Below, one piece after another: positions 17,383 to 27,389 of a stretch of DNA of 64,000 nt; the stretch's first letter is position 1, and each line of letters begins with the position of its first letter. The stretch covers positions 186,001-250,000 of the forward strand of contig DATCTV010000062.1 of the NCBI GenBank assembly GCA_036567785.1. Direction: 5' to 3'. The DNA comes from Desulfomonilia bacterium (GTDB lineage: Bacteria; Desulfobacterota; Desulfomonilia; UBA1062). A program made the translations under genes and the position numbers. The notes beneath the pieces were generated by a model. It made no database searches, was not told the origin of the DNA, and was given only the letters and a program-made list of their open reading frames with translations.

Positions 17383-19920
17383 ATGAAGAGAAATGCAATC
17401 TTGCTAGCCATACTATCGATGATGGCGATATTGTTTAGTGGCTGCATAACGGCCCAGAGTCCGACTGGTGATGTCAGGATCACCACAGGCGACTCTCAGA
17501 AATTCTCGGTAACGGGATCTAACAACGGACCATATTCATGGTACTGGAATGACGCCCCCATCACGGGGGCCGAAGGTGCTTCCTACACCTATATTGCCAA
17601 GTCGGCGGATGTGGGAGAAAACACACTCAGGGTTGAGACGACAGACAAGCTTTCAGGATCACTGCTTTTCGTCGAATGGAAGGTGACCGTCGTCGAAGAC
17701 CTTAAGCCGGTGGCAGTCATATCCGGCGCGAACCCGCTGGACGTGACCTTTGACGGAGTGACCCCTGTCACACTTGACGGGAGCAACAGCTTCGACCCGG
17801 AAAGTAAACCTCTCACCTACATGTGGGAGATAGTTTCTCAGCCTTCCGGCAGCACGGCAAAGATAGCCAAGCCGGGTGACATGATTACGAGCTTCATACC
17901 CGACAAAATGGGCGCCTACACAATCCGCCTGATGGTCAACGACGGAAGGCTCAACAGCCTAGGCGCAGCGCTCGCAGTCAATGCTTATATAACAAGCGCA
18001 CCGCCTACCGCCAATGCAGGAGCCGATCAGAACGTTCTGTTCGGTAACACCGCACAGCTCGACGGGACAGGAAGCTTTGACCCCGCATCCCTGCCGCTCA
18101 CCTACAAGTGGACCATAGACTCAGGCCCGTCAGGCACTGCGGCCACGTTAGACGATGCGACCAAGGCAAATCCGGTCTTCTCGCCGGATAAAAAGGGCAT
18201 GTACGTAATCAGCCTGGTGGTGAATAACGGCGTGTACGACAGCAACACTGACTTCGTCGTCATAACAGTTTACAACAACATGCCAATCGCCAAAGCCGGG
18301 GCCGCCATATATGTCCCCGACCTTGGTGGCACGGCGCATCTAAACGGCAGCGGCAGTTACGACCCGGACGGAACCACGCTTTCATTTGAGTGGATACTCA
18401 TCTCAAAGCCACAAGGCAGCACTGCTGCACTAAGCAGCACTACTATAGCCAACCCGACGCTCACCTGCGACAGGAAAGGCGCATATATTGCACAGCTCAC
18501 GGTCAGTGATGGTGACCTTAGTGCTACCGACCAGGTGCTCATCACATGCAGCGACCAGGTGCCTGTTGCAGATGCCGGTTCTGACATTACCGTCCCGTTC
18601 CTCAGCACCGCCAATCTCGACGGCAGCGGCAGCTATGACCCGGACGGCGACCCGCTCACCTATGCCTGGTCGATTCTCTCGGCGCCTGTTGGCAGTATGG
18701 CAGCACTCTCAAGCACTACCATCGTCAACCCGACCTTCACTCCAGATATAAGAGGAGTTTATGAGATCCAGCTGGTAGTTACAGACAACGACGTACCGCC
18801 GATTTCAAGCGCGCCTGATACGGTGCTCGTGACTGTCACAAACCATCTGCCTGTAGCTAACGCAGGGTCTGACATCAACGTCAGCATAGGCGGCACGGCC
18901 AATCTCTTTGGAAGCGGCTCAGACTACGATGGGGACGCCATAGAGGCCTATGCATGGACCGTCATCAATGCGCCTTACGGCAGCACGGCAGATGTATCCG
19001 ACCCGGCCATAGCCAACCCGACCTTCACGCCTGATTTAAGGGGCGACTACACAATCGGCCTATCTGTTTACGACGGTATGGACTGGAGCTTGGTTGACAC
19101 CATGCAGGTGCACGTGTTCAACAACAGGCCCATCGCAGTTCCCGGCCCTGACCAGGCTGTGCATTATGCCAACCGCAACAGCATCCATCTTGATGGCAGT
19201 GCAAGCTGGGACCCCGACGGAGATCCTATCAAGTTCTACCGCTGGGAGGTGACATCCAAGCCGGAGGGAAGTAACCCAGTGTTCTCTAATGACCTGATCG
19301 CCAACCCGACCCTGTCAATCGATAAATTCGGCACTTACCAGGTCAGCCTGATTGTATCGGATGGAAACATCGAGAGCCCTGCGAGCACAATGACAATAAC
19401 CACGCCGTTTACCAGAACCCTTTTCCTTGAAAATTGGGAAAGTGGGGCTGGAGACTGGTATCAAGTTAATAGTGGCTCTATACTTAGCTCCGGAGTAGTA
19501 ACCACTCTTGCTAACTCCCCAACTCATTCCTGGTCGGCAGCAGCAAATAAGTCTGGAACCGATTGCTCCGGTGCAACAAGATATGCCAGGATCCATAAGA
19601 ATCTGCCTCCAAACTCGCATGTTGTTAAGGTAAGCGCATGGAATGCATGGAGAGTTGTTACTTCTGGTACAAGCGGGCAGGGCAATGTGAGTAATCAAAA
19701 GTTCTGGACTGGTGGAAGCAGTGGAACCCCTCTAGGCACTATGTTCCAGTCACCAGACCAGAACACATGGTATTATAACGAGATTGAGCTCAACCAGCCA
19801 TTAACCGATATTGGACTGGGCGCCGAACTTTTTACTATGAGAATCGTTGTTTTAATTGAAATTGGATCTGGATATGGGCAAGTATTCTGGGATGATATTC
19901 AAGTTACTGTATGGGATTAA
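17383..19920 (+). CDS. large PKD/REJ-like repeat lipoprotein A'
   Basis: An 845-residue homologue of A. The signal peptide (MKRNAILLAILSMMAILFSGC, start first 20: MKRNAILLAILSMM) differs from that of A at few positions and ends at Cys21. After the shared Ig-like module come six PKD/REJ-like repeats, two fewer than in A. The C-terminal 170 residues (about 677-845) form a jelly-roll-like domain that ends in VFWDDIQVTVW like A but is otherwise hard to align with it. AGGAGG lies before the ATG at 17383; the in-frame ATG at 17356 again lacks a ribosome site. Likely a surface-binding paralogue with different ligand specificity (inferred). Confidence 0.85.
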   Translation: MKRNAILLAILSMMAILFSGCITAQSPTGDVRITTGDSQKFSVTGSNNGPYSWYWNDAPITGAEGASYTYIAKSADVGENTLRVETTDKLSGSLLFVEWKVTVVEDLKPVAVISGANPLDVTFDGVTPVTLDGSNSFDPESKPLTYMWEIVSQPSGSTAKIAKPGDMITSFIPDKMGAYTIRLMVNDGRLNSLGAALAVNAYITSAPPTANAGADQNVLFGNTAQLDGTGSFDPASLPLTYKWTIDSGPSGTAATLDDATKANPVFSPDKKGMYVISLVVNNGVYDSNTDFVVITVYNNMPIAKAGAAIYVPDLGGTAHLNGSGSYDPDGTTLSFEWILISKPQGSTAALSSTTIANPTLTCDRKGAYIAQLTVSDGDLSATDQVLITCSDQVPVADAGSDITVPFLSTANLDGSGSYDPDGDPLTYAWSILSAPVGSMAALSSTTIVNPTFTPDIRGVYEIQLVVTDNDVPPISSAPDTVLVTVTNHLPVANAGSDINVSIGGTANLFGSGSDYDGDAIEAYAWTVINAPYGSTADVSDPAIANPTFTPDLRGDYTIGLSVYDGMDWSLVDTMQVHVFNNRPIAVPGPDQAVHYANRNSIHLDGSASWDPDGDPIKFYRWEVTSKPEGSNPVFSNDLIANPTLSIDKFGTYQVSLIVSDGNIESPASTMTITTPFTRTLFLENWESGAGDWYQVNSGSILSSGVVTTLANSPTHSWSAAANKSGTDCSGATRYARIHKNLPPNSHVVKVSAWNAWRVVTSGTSGQGNVSNQKFWTGGSSGTPLGTMFQSPDQNTWYYNEIELNQPLTDIGLGAELFTMRIVVLIEIGSGYGQVFWDDIQVTVWD

Positions 19921-19933
19921 TTAATGGCTGGCA

Positions 19934-20009
19934 GTGCAGAGAGAAGGTTCGATTCCTTACCTCTGCACCTGACCCTGAAGAAAAGGGGCCGGCCGGAAAG
20001 GTCCCCTTT
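19934..20009 (+). other. two intercistronic RNA hairpins between A' and B'
   Basis: GTGCAGAG (19934-19941) pairs with CTCTGCAC (19961-19968), with an inner AAGG/CCTT helix around TTCGATT. A second hairpin pairs AAAGGGG (19982-19988) with CCCCTTT (20003-20009). The position after the A' stop matches the pair of hairpins after A. The sequences differ between units while the two-hairpin layout is kept. Confidence 0.5.
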
Positions 20010-20043
20010 GAAGGGCAATCATAATAATAAACGGAGGTAATGC

Positions 20044-22200
20044 ATGAAGCGAAACATAAAATTATTACTGATAATGATGATACCCCTCTTTATGTTGTCG
20101 GCGTGTATCATATCAGTTACGCCGTCTGCGAGAACAGTATCGTTGGAATGGGGCAAGAATCAAATATTCAAGGTAAACCAGATCGGGACATGCACGTGGT
20201 TCCTTGATGGTGTTCAGCTGACGGAAAGCAGCTCCACTTATACATTTGTGAGCTCATCTCATGTGATCGGGACATATCATCTCAAGGTCGTATCCACCTT
20301 GGGATCCACATCGGCTTGGCGTGAATGGGAGATCACGGTCAAATCAGCGCCAGTCATCGTACCTGCGGCTACGAGCTGCAATGACGTCACAAACCTGGGC
20401 CTTGTTTGCTCGACCAAGCTCCTGTGCACCGGCGAGGAGTATGAAGAAGGTGATGTAATCGCACAGGAACCGGCGGCAGGCTCAAGTGTTCCGGCAGGCT
20501 CCACCGTGAAACTGACCATATCTTCAGGCCCGTGCGGAATTCATGAGGTGATGGTGCCAGCGGCAACCAGCTGCGCATCGGTAGAGGCTGCAGGCTTCGT
20601 ATGCAGTACGACAACGAGCTGCAACAACACCGTGCCTGCCGGCGTTGTCCTCTATCAGTCTCCGGCCGCAGGCACCATGGCCATGCCGGGTACCACGATA
20701 TCTCTGGTCCTGTCCTCAGGCCCGTGCACAACCGAGGTCGAGGTGCCTAATGCCACGAACTGCGCCGATGTCGAGGCGGCAGGTTTCATATGCAGCCGCA
20801 TATATGAGTGCAGCATGACTGTGCCCATAGATTCTGTAATAGAGCAGTCACCCCCGCCAGGCATGATGGAGATGCCGGGCTCGATCGTCAACCTGACGCT
20901 TTCATCTGGAGTCTGCAAGTCGCAGGTCCCGAACGCAACCACTTGCGAGGAACTGGTTGAGGCAGGATTTGTATGTAATGAGGTCAATGTCTGCAGCAAT
21001 TCACATCCGACACCAGGCGAATTCGCAGGACTCAGCCCTGCTCCGGGAACACCGGTAGCCCCTGGCACGACAGTGACGCTTAGACACTCAATCGGCCCGT
21101 GCACCGTGGTTGTACCTAATGCGGCCACCTGTGACGACATCACAGCGACCGGCTGGCTAACATGCAGCACGATCTATGAGTGCAGAGACGGGGTCCCGGC
21201 AGGAACCAAACTCGGCCAGAACCCGGCACCCGGCACTGAGGTGGCTACTGGATCAGGCGTTGAGCTTATTATCAGCACCGGCAACTGCCCGATAATGCTG
21301 CCAGCACCTACTAACGTACAGGCCTCCGACGTCGTGCTGACCTCACAGTCTGACCCGATGCTCAACCACAACTTTAACGACAAGGTTAGGGTAACGTGGA
21401 CCGCGGCCGCAGGCGCCGAGTATTACAAGATCTACCGCGCAAACTCTGCAGTGGGTACATACACCTACATAGGAAGAACAGTTGGTGCAGAGACTACGTT
21501 TGACGATATGCAGTCCAACCAGGAAATACCGACTCTCGTTCTGCCGGCATGGCCCGAGCTGCCGTCAGATAATGCGCCTCTCGCAACAGCGAACCTCAAT
21601 GCATATGAGGCAGCCGCAAGGCCGATAGTACAGCAGTTCAAGGACTTCAAATACTACAAAGTAAAGGCGGCCACGACAGACCCGGCCTACATTGACAGCG
21701 CGTTCAGCCCCTATGACGAAGGCCGTATAGACTACACCCTTGATGAATTCTATCAGGTCGTAAAAGGCGTCGGCATGGGCATCCCGATGTCAAGGCTCTT
21801 CATCGCAGCAAGCCCGATAGGCGTTGGTACAAATGCATACTGGTATGACTTCTGCGGCGACGGCTACATGCGCCTCCAGATAGCCATCTCAGGTACGAAC
21901 GGCGTGGTAACCGCGACGGTCTCCAACTTCGTCGAGTCGTTATACTACAACATGATTATAGGACAGGTGGACTGCAGCCCGACGAAGAGGAAACTCCTCA
22001 TCACGAACGGAAGCATTACGGGCTCCATACCTGTATCCAGCATGGACGGGACCCTAACCGGTTCAGTGGCGTTTACGGGCAACTATGCGGGCAAGTTCAA
22101 CAACATAAGCATCCCGATTGTTGACATGAATATTTTGCCAGGTACTTGCACCGTTGTTTACAACGGCCAGACCGTAGCTAACTACCCGTTCGCATTCTAG
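20044..22200 (+). CDS. cysteine-rich PASTA-like repeat lipoprotein B'
   Basis: A 718-residue homologue of B. The signal peptide begins like that of B (MKRNIKLLLIMMIPL) and ends in LSAC (Cys21). The order of parts is the same: shared Ig-like module, five PASTA-like repeats each with four conserved cysteines, a fibronectin-III-like segment (PAPTNVQASD ... VRVTWTAAAGAEYYKIYRA) and a conserved C-terminal domain (YDEGRIDYTLDEFY, GNYAGKF). GGAGG precedes the ATG. The cysteines are kept between B and B' although the loops have drifted, which argues that they matter. Confidence 0.82.
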   Translation: MKRNIKLLLIMMIPLFMLSACIISVTPSARTVSLEWGKNQIFKVNQIGTCTWFLDGVQLTESSSTYTFVSSSHVIGTYHLKVVSTLGSTSAWREWEITVKSAPVIVPAATSCNDVTNLGLVCSTKLLCTGEEYEEGDVIAQEPAAGSSVPAGSTVKLTISSGPCGIHEVMVPAATSCASVEAAGFVCSTTTSCNNTVPAGVVLYQSPAAGTMAMPGTTISLVLSSGPCTTEVEVPNATNCADVEAAGFICSRIYECSMTVPIDSVIEQSPPPGMMEMPGSIVNLTLSSGVCKSQVPNATTCEELVEAGFVCNEVNVCSNSHPTPGEFAGLSPAPGTPVAPGTTVTLRHSIGPCTVVVPNAATCDDITATGWLTCSTIYECRDGVPAGTKLGQNPAPGTEVATGSGVELIISTGNCPIMLPAPTNVQASDVVLTSQSDPMLNHNFNDKVRVTWTAAAGAEYYKIYRANSAVGTYTYIGRTVGAETTFDDMQSNQEIPTLVLPAWPELPSDNAPLATANLNAYEAAARPIVQQFKDFKYYKVKAATTDPAYIDSAFSPYDEGRIDYTLDEFYQVVKGVGMGIPMSRLFIAASPIGVGTNAYWYDFCGDGYMRLQIAISGTNGVVTATVSNFVESLYYNMIIGQVDCSPTKRKLLITNGSITGSIPVSSMDGTLTGSVAFTGNYAGKFNNISIPIVDMNILPGTCTVVYNGQTVANYPFAF

Positions 22201-22214
22201 GATAGGAGGATGTT

Positions 22215-24722
22215 ATGATAAGAAAACATTTATTATTGATATTTATCGTAATGCTGGCGGCCATACTGGGCGGGTGTGTCATAAGCAGGACACCCGCATC
22301 AAACGACGTGACCGTGCAGCTTGGCACGTCGGCTGACTTCAGCGTGTTCGCGATACCAGGTAACGGCGCCTACATTTGGACCCTGGACGGAGTGGTTCAA
22401 ACAGAAACAACTAAATCATACACGTTCACGGCGTTATCATCAGGCAAGCATGTCCTCATGGTGCAGGTGCCGCCTTCAATAGGCGTTCAGACACAGGCAT
22501 GGACAATCCATGTGAACTATAAGCCTGTGGCCGATGCAGGGCCGGCCCAGCTCGTGGGTGAGAATGTGCTTGTCACGCTCGACGGGTCTAATTCGCATGA
22601 CCCGGACGGCGACATAGTAAGCTATTCATGGGTGCAGACAGACGGCCCTGAGGTCACGCTTGATGATGCGAGTGCAATTAAGCCAACTTTCACCAGCCCT
22701 GCAACAGTCCCGACAGGCGGGGTATCTCTTGTCTTCGAGCTTACAGTGACCGACTCCACAGGGCTCACTTCCAAGGCGAGTACCATCGTTAACGTATCCT
22801 GGGACAACCTGCCCCCGACAGCGAACGCAGGCCCGGATCAGACAGTGTCTGAGAACTCACTCGCGACCCTCGACGGTTCAGCCTCGACCGATCCGGATGA
22901 CGGGATAGCCTCATACGCATGGAAGCAGCTTTCAGGACCGAGGGTGGTGCTCTCAGATCCGGCCGCTGTCATGCCAACATTCACCACTCCCAATGTGGGT
23001 CCAGCAGGGGAATCGCTGACATTCCAGCTGACTGTTACCGATGTTGGCGGACTCAAGTCGAGCGATACCGTCAACGTGAACGTAAGCTGGAGCGACATAC
23101 CGCCGGTGGCAAATGCAGGTCCGGACCAGACTAAGGCAGAAGGCAGCCTGGTGACGTTAGACGGGTCAGCCTCAAGCGACCCGGACGACGAGATCGTTTC
23201 ATACGCTTGGATACAGACGGCAGGCCCGTCTGTGACTCTATCGGACCCCACGGCTAAGAAGCCCACGTTTACGGCCCCTGATGTCAACGTAGCAGGGGCA
23301 GTGCTCACATTCGAACTGACAGTCACAGACACGGCCGGCCTGCAGTCCACAGACTCGGTGGACATAAACGTTACATGGGTGAACGCGCCGCCTGTTGCAA
23401 ATGCTGGTCCTGACCAGAATGTCGGGAGATACTCAACAGTAACGCTGAACGGCACAGCCTCGCACGACCCTGATTCCGACGGCATAGCGTCCTACCTCTG
23501 GACGCAGACTGGCGGTACAACGGTAACACTGGTAAATGCAAATACAGCGGTTGCATCGTTCTACGTAACATCCGCGATTGGATCGACCTTCACATTCCAG
23601 CTGAAGGTGACCGATCCGGGCGGACTGACCTCTACAGATACATGTATAGTCAAGGTCACTACCCAGGGCTCGGTTTATTCCAAGATATCAGGAGGAATGA
23701 ACTTCACGATGGCGATCAAATCGAACGGGACTCTGTGGGGCTGGGGCACCAATGGCTCCGGCCAGCTTGGTGATGGCACCACGGTATCAAAGGCATTCCC
23801 GACCCAGATAGGCACTGATACAGACTGGGTATCAATAGCATGCGGCTATCAGCACACCCTGGCGATAAAGTCAAACGGCACGCTATGGGCATGGGGCCTC
23901 AATGACCACGGACAGCTCGGTCTCGGCGACACCGTTACAAGGCTTGTCCCGACACAGGTAGGATCGGAACAGTGGGTCTGTATTGATGCCGGATCCTATC
24001 ATTCAGTCGGATTGCTGCTGGATGGTACGCTTCAGGCCTGGGGCTATGGCCTCTACGGCCAGCTTGGAACCGGCGGAGTGGCTGATGAACTCGAACCGTC
24101 CTACGTAGGTAACGGTCTGCCAGAATGGAGGGTTATCAACGCAGGTCGCAACCACACCGCTGCAATAGATGGCAACGGCCAGCTCTGGACATGGGGCCGC
24201 AATGGCTATGGCCAGATCGGTGACGGCACAACGATCAACAAGTATGATCCTATCCAGATCGGCACAGCGACCAACTGGGAATATGTAAGCGCAGGCGATG
24301 ACCAGACTATTGCCAAGACGACCACAGGACAGCTGTGGGCCTTTGGAAAGAACCTGCAGGGCCAGCTCGGACTCGGCGATACCACATCAAGAACAACCCC
24401 GGTGCAGATAGGTACGGCCACAAACTGGAGCTCGGTTGATACTGACGCCGCACACACTGTTGCCATAAAGACCGACGGGACACTCTGGTGCTGGGGCTAC
24501 AACAGCAACGGACAGCTCGGCGACGGCACAACGACCGACAGGACATCGCCGATTCAAATCGACGGAACCGGCTGGCTCAGGGCAAACGTCGGATATTTCC
24601 ACACCATTGGAGTCAAGACAGACGGTTCGCTCTACTGCTGGGGCCTCAACTCCTTCGGCCAGCTTGGTGACGGGACCACGATTGACGAGTGGGTGCCGAC
24701 TCTGATCAGCTCCGGCTGGTGA
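22215..24722 (+). CDS. PKD-like repeat and RCC1 propeller lipoprotein C'
   Basis: An 835-residue homologue of C. Signal peptide ending LGGC (Cys21), shared Ig-like module, four PKD/REJ-like repeats and seven RCC1 repeats forming one predicted seven-bladed propeller. AGGAGG is 5 nt before the ATG and the gap to B' is 14 nt, so B' and C' should be co-translated from one mRNA. Compared with C, the third and fourth RCC1 blades are the most changed ([23 protein letters not shown]). Confidence 0.85.
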   Translation: MIRKHLLLIFIVMLAAILGGCVISRTPASNDVTVQLGTSADFSVFAIPGNGAYIWTLDGVVQTETTKSYTFTALSSGKHVLMVQVPPSIGVQTQAWTIHVNYKPVADAGPAQLVGENVLVTLDGSNSHDPDGDIVSYSWVQTDGPEVTLDDASAIKPTFTSPATVPTGGVSLVFELTVTDSTGLTSKASTIVNVSWDNLPPTANAGPDQTVSENSLATLDGSASTDPDDGIASYAWKQLSGPRVVLSDPAAVMPTFTTPNVGPAGESLTFQLTVTDVGGLKSSDTVNVNVSWSDIPPVANAGPDQTKAEGSLVTLDGSASSDPDDEIVSYAWIQTAGPSVTLSDPTAKKPTFTAPDVNVAGAVLTFELTVTDTAGLQSTDSVDINVTWVNAPPVANAGPDQNVGRYSTVTLNGTASHDPDSDGIASYLWTQTGGTTVTLVNANTAVASFYVTSAIGSTFTFQLKVTDPGGLTSTDTCIVKVTTQGSVYSKISGGMNFTMAIKSNGTLWGWGTNGSGQLGDGTTVSKAFPTQIGTDTDWVSIACGYQHTLAIKSNGTLWAWGLNDHGQLGLGDTVTRLVPTQVGSEQWVCIDAGSYHSVGLLLDGTLQAWGYGLYGQLGTGGVADELEPSYVGNGLPEWRVINAGRNHTAAIDGNGQLWTWGRNGYGQIGDGTTINKYDPIQIGTATNWEYVSAGDDQTIAKTTTGQLWAFGKNLQGQLGLGDTTSRTTPVQIGTATNWSSVDTDAAHTVAIKTDGTLWCWGYNSNGQLGDGTTTDRTSPIQIDGTGWLRANVGYFHTIGVKTDGSLYCWGLNSFGQLGDGTTIDEWVPTLISSGW

Positions 24723-24767
24723 GGAGTCCAGGAAAAGTTACACACAGAAGTAATATAATGTAATCAA

Positions 24768-24804
24768 AGCAGCGGTCAGTGGCATCAAGTCACTGGCCGC
24801 TGCT
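24768..24804 (+). terminator. strong hairpin after the lipoprotein array
   Basis: A 14-bp stem with one G-T pair: AGCAGCGGTCAGTG (24768-24781) and CACTGGCCGCTGCT (24791-24804) around a 9-nt loop. No T run follows, so it is a stable 3' end structure or a Rho-assisted stop rather than a classic intrinsic terminator. Confidence 0.55.
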
Positions 24805-24846
24805 GCCGTATAGGGTTGTGACTATTAAAATTCCATGGGGTGGATA

Positions 24847-25536
24847 ATGCTGTTTGATGCTAAAATAAAAACCTCTGTGTCAACTTTCATCTGCATTACA
24901 TTATTATCAATCCCTCTCTTTGCACTACCCCCTGAGATAATAAATGAGGTAAAACCATCAAAGGTCCTGGAAATCTCAAAGAACAACAAGAAGGACATCC
25001 TGCGCCTCCAGTCAAAGACGAATCTGCCTGACTATGTTAAACTGTATCTAGATAAGAGTGATCTGGACATAGAGCTTAAAGGCATCATTCTTGAATATGT
25101 CTATGCGGGGTACGGTCTTGAGATATCAGGACCGGATTTTGCGAGCTACCTGTTCCCCTTCCTTGGCATCGAAGGTAAACCGGTTTCCTGTTTAGGAAAG
25201 TTGAGTGCCAATGAAAAGTCAGACCATCCTTTACTGACTGGAGTGAAGAAGGTGGAATTTTCCTGCGGATGCTCTCCTTCCTCATCACAATTTATCTGCA
25301 GGAGACCGGATGTGGCAACGCTGCTGACAGGTCAGGACAACACCAGTGCAGCAATCGCATTCAGATATGGGACAGGCAGGGTCATCGCATTCGACAGACC
25401 ATTGAAGTGCATACCGGACATAAAGCATTCGAGCGATGCCGGATACGACACTTACAGGTTCGCGATCAACATCGACCAATGGCTGTGCGGATTCTACGTA
25501 CCGGGCGTCTCTTTCCGGCTGAAGCTACACCACTGA
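24847..25536 (+). CDS. secreted hypothetical protein, possible glutamine-amidotransferase-like fold
   Basis: A 229-residue protein with an N-terminal signal peptide (hydrophobic core about residues 10-27, then PLFALPP). Downstream, SDHPLLTGVKKV and AAIAFRYGTGRVIAFDRP resemble the ThuA/class I amidotransferase-like fold, where a DHP(L/I) motif and a final G-x-GRV strand occur, but no catalytic Cys-His pair is evident. Five cysteines occur in the second half. GGGGTGG lies just before the ATG at 24847; an ATG at 24835 would add 4 residues. Function unknown. Confidence 0.55.
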   Translation: MLFDAKIKTSVSTFICITLLSIPLFALPPEIINEVKPSKVLEISKNNKKDILRLQSKTNLPDYVKLYLDKSDLDIELKGIILEYVYAGYGLEISGPDFASYLFPFLGIEGKPVSCLGKLSANEKSDHPLLTGVKKVEFSCGCSPSSSQFICRRPDVATLLTGQDNTSAAIAFRYGTGRVIAFDRPLKCIPDIKHSSDAGYDTYRFAINIDQWLCGFYVPGVSFRLKLHH

Positions 25537-25556
25537 GTGCTCAACATATCTCTGAA

Positions 25557-26234
25557 TTAAATGTTGGGGTCTGACCCCATGCTTGTTCGAGCATCGGACG
25601 GGTTTACCCGGTTGTTATGCTTCCTCTGGTAAATTGCCGCCAGGATCATGAAGGAAAAAAGACACAGCGTTCCACCAACCGAAAGCCTCTGTTGCAGTCC
25701 AATGTAATTGTGCAGGAAGCGGCCATGCATCATCGCGTAGATCGTACCACCTACGTCGACGGCGGGAAAGAGAGCCCATAAGCAAATTAGCGTTTTAAGA
25801 AGGGGATGATTAGACCATGCGGGATGGCTAAGAGCTGTGAGCATGATTGCCGGGGCCGTCAGGCAAACAGAAACCAAAACAGGAATCATATGCAATCCCG
25901 ATTTAATACTGAAGACGCCGCTCATCATCATACCCAGTCCGCAGACGGCGGCCAGAGCTAAACCTGCTTGTCCTGGGCGACTGAAAAGATGATAACTTTT
26001 TACCCATATGGAAACAACCGCCAGGGCGGTACCGGGGAGAATGATCCCCCCCCAGATAGCGAGGTAACGATAGGGTGAGGAGCTAAGGGCAAGGTTGCTT
26101 ATCGGTTCTAAACGAGTAACATAACCCGGGGTGTTAATGCTGGCGATCAGTACGGAAAAGAAGTGTACCAGCGGTATCGCAATCAGGATAACCAACAAAA
26201 CTCGACGAGATGTCCTGCTCATTGTTTGCTGCAT
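25557..26234 (-). CDS. DUF998-type six-helix membrane protein
   Basis: A 225-residue membrane protein with about six hydrophobic helices and the DUF998 pattern: first helix, then a TPGY ... PISNLALSSSPYRYLAIWGG stretch and a late MHGRFLHNYIGLQQRLSVG motif. The family's function is not known. The C-terminal tail (VNPSDARTSMGSDPNI) is polar; its codons include a GGGGTC/GACCCC palindrome at 25566-25578. The ribosome site is poor. It lies just downstream of nothing obvious on its strand and 16 nt from the stop side of lgt's intergenic space. Confidence 0.7.
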   Translation of the reverse strand: MQQTMSRTSRRVLLVILIAIPLVHFFSVLIASINTPGYVTRLEPISNLALSSSPYRYLAIWGGIILPGTALAVVSIWVKSYHLFSRPGQAGLALAAVCGLGMMMSGVFSIKSGLHMIPVLVSVCLTAPAIMLTALSHPAWSNHPLLKTLICLWALFPAVDVGGTIYAMMHGRFLHNYIGLQQRLSVGGTLCLFSFMILAAIYQRKHNNRVNPSDARTSMGSDPNI

Positions 26235-26250
26235 AAAAATTATTACACCC

Positions 26251-27102
26251 TTAGTCTATTTTTTTAATATTTATTAAGGGCTTTTCAACAGGTTGATGCC
26301 CGGTCAGATCATTTATGGCCCTAGCATAGAAGTATAAAAATATTCCAAATCCCATCATGATGAAGCACTGGATCTGACCCATTGTGAAGGGACCGAGCAC
26401 AAATCCAATCTGAAAATCGGGTTCTCTGAAGAATTCCAGTATAAACCTGAACAGCCCGTAGAAGAAGAGTAATGCGGATATTATCACCCCGTTGATCCTG
26501 GATTTATAACTGATTAAATAAAGTATCATAAACAGCACAGGCCCCTCAAGGAAGGCCTCGTACAGCTGGGACGGATGTCTTGGTTCAGGTCCCGCATGCG
26601 GGAATACCATACCCCACGGAACATCGGTAACGCGACCGTACAGTTCGCCATTTATGAAATTGCCTATACGACCTAAGAAAAGGCCCGGAGGGGCACTAAT
26701 TGCACCGAGATCTGCTAGCATAAGGAATTTTTTATTCCTCTTTCTGCTATATATATATCCTGAAATAATTACGCCGATCAGCCCTCCATGAAATGACATT
26801 CCTCCAGCAAAAATGAGAAGAGGATAGGAAACAAACCATGAGAAGTTGTATATCAGGCAGTGTCCCAGCCTGGCTCCTATTAACAGCCCCGGGATGGGAT
26901 ACATGAAAAGGTCTGCCAATGAGCTTCGTATGCCGGCACAACTCCAGCTTTCGATCATCGGCATTCCGGAATGTCTTCTTTTTGCCTCAAATTTGAATAT
27001 TACGAAAGCTATTGCGAAACCTATAATATACATCATCCAATACCAATGGATTTCAACAGGCCCCCATATATGCAGAACAGGATCTATATTCGGGTATTTC
27101 AT
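26251..27102 (-). CDS. lgt: prolipoprotein diacylglyceryl transferase
   Basis: A 283-residue inner-membrane enzyme that transfers diacylglycerol from phosphatidylglycerol to the lipobox cysteine, the first step of lipoprotein maturation. Family marks are MSFHGGLIGV, the signature GRIGNFINGELYGR followed by VPWGMVFP, and HPSQLYEAFLEG. About seven membrane segments and the usual length. It lies 1.5 kb beyond the six-lipoprotein array, on the opposite strand. lspA, the next enzyme of the pathway, is at 60869. Confidence 0.95.
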   Translation of the reverse strand: MKYPNIDPVLHIWGPVEIHWYWMMYIIGFAIAFVIFKFEAKRRHSGMPMIESWSCAGIRSSLADLFMYPIPGLLIGARLGHCLIYNFSWFVSYPLLIFAGGMSFHGGLIGVIISGYIYSRKRNKKFLMLADLGAISAPPGLFLGRIGNFINGELYGRVTDVPWGMVFPHAGPEPRHPSQLYEAFLEGPVLFMILYLISYKSRINGVIISALLFFYGLFRFILEFFREPDFQIGFVLGPFTMGQIQCFIMMGFGIFLYFYARAINDLTGHQPVEKPLINIKKID

Positions 27103-27389
27103 ATCCTGTTATGTTTCTCACAACAAAGCTCTCATAGTCAAGCACCTTCATGTGGTTATAAAGAATGATTTTGCACAGGGAAGTAGGCCTCCACCTTTAC
27201 TAGACCGTGTGTCTGGCAACACACTACATGGCCATGTGAAGGACTGCCCTTGAGCGTGACCGAATATACCTCTTTCCTGCCGTTGATTCAAAAAGAGTTT
27301 CACCGGTATCGGAACTCTCTTGTTGAACAGGAAATCAGGATAGTATAAGTTTGCCGGTGGTCGATAAGAGAGATCATCAAGGAGTACAT

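Larger units (their letters stand above)
17350..24722 (+). repeat. unit 2 of tandemly duplicated three-gene lipoprotein block
   Basis: Holds A' (17383-19920), B' (20044-22200) and C' (22215-24722), homologous in order to A, B and C. Unit 2 is slightly shorter because A' has six PKD-like repeats rather than eight. A strong hairpin at 24768-24804 follows the last gene. Confidence 0.85.

Noticed and set aside
19934-19970. A tRNA-like 3' half (TTCGATT loop and CTCTGCAC arm) between A' and B'.
   Set aside because: There is no anticodon arm or D arm upstream, and the homologous place in unit 1 has another hairpin. It is an intercistronic hairpin that looks like a T arm by chance.
22838-23485. Long minus-strand open frame inside C', and similar ones inside A, B and pyrD (e.g. 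13227-13964, 55400-56167).
   Set aside because: They lie opposite well-supported genes, have no ribosome sites and show low-complexity Ser/Val/Pro text typical of antisense frames of repeats.
9454-24722. The tandem repeat as an assembly artefact.
   Set aside because: The two units differ at many positions, in repeat number of A and in the tip domains, so they are real diverged copies.
8713-24804. Integration of the lipoprotein array as an island at tRNA-Pro.
   Set aside because: No integrase is present and I saw no repeat of the tRNA 3' end on the far side of the array.
25561-25580. GGGGTC-T-GACCCC palindrome near the end of the DUF998 gene as an operator.
   Set aside because: It lies inside the coding end next to the stop, far from any promoter, and no second copy was noticed.
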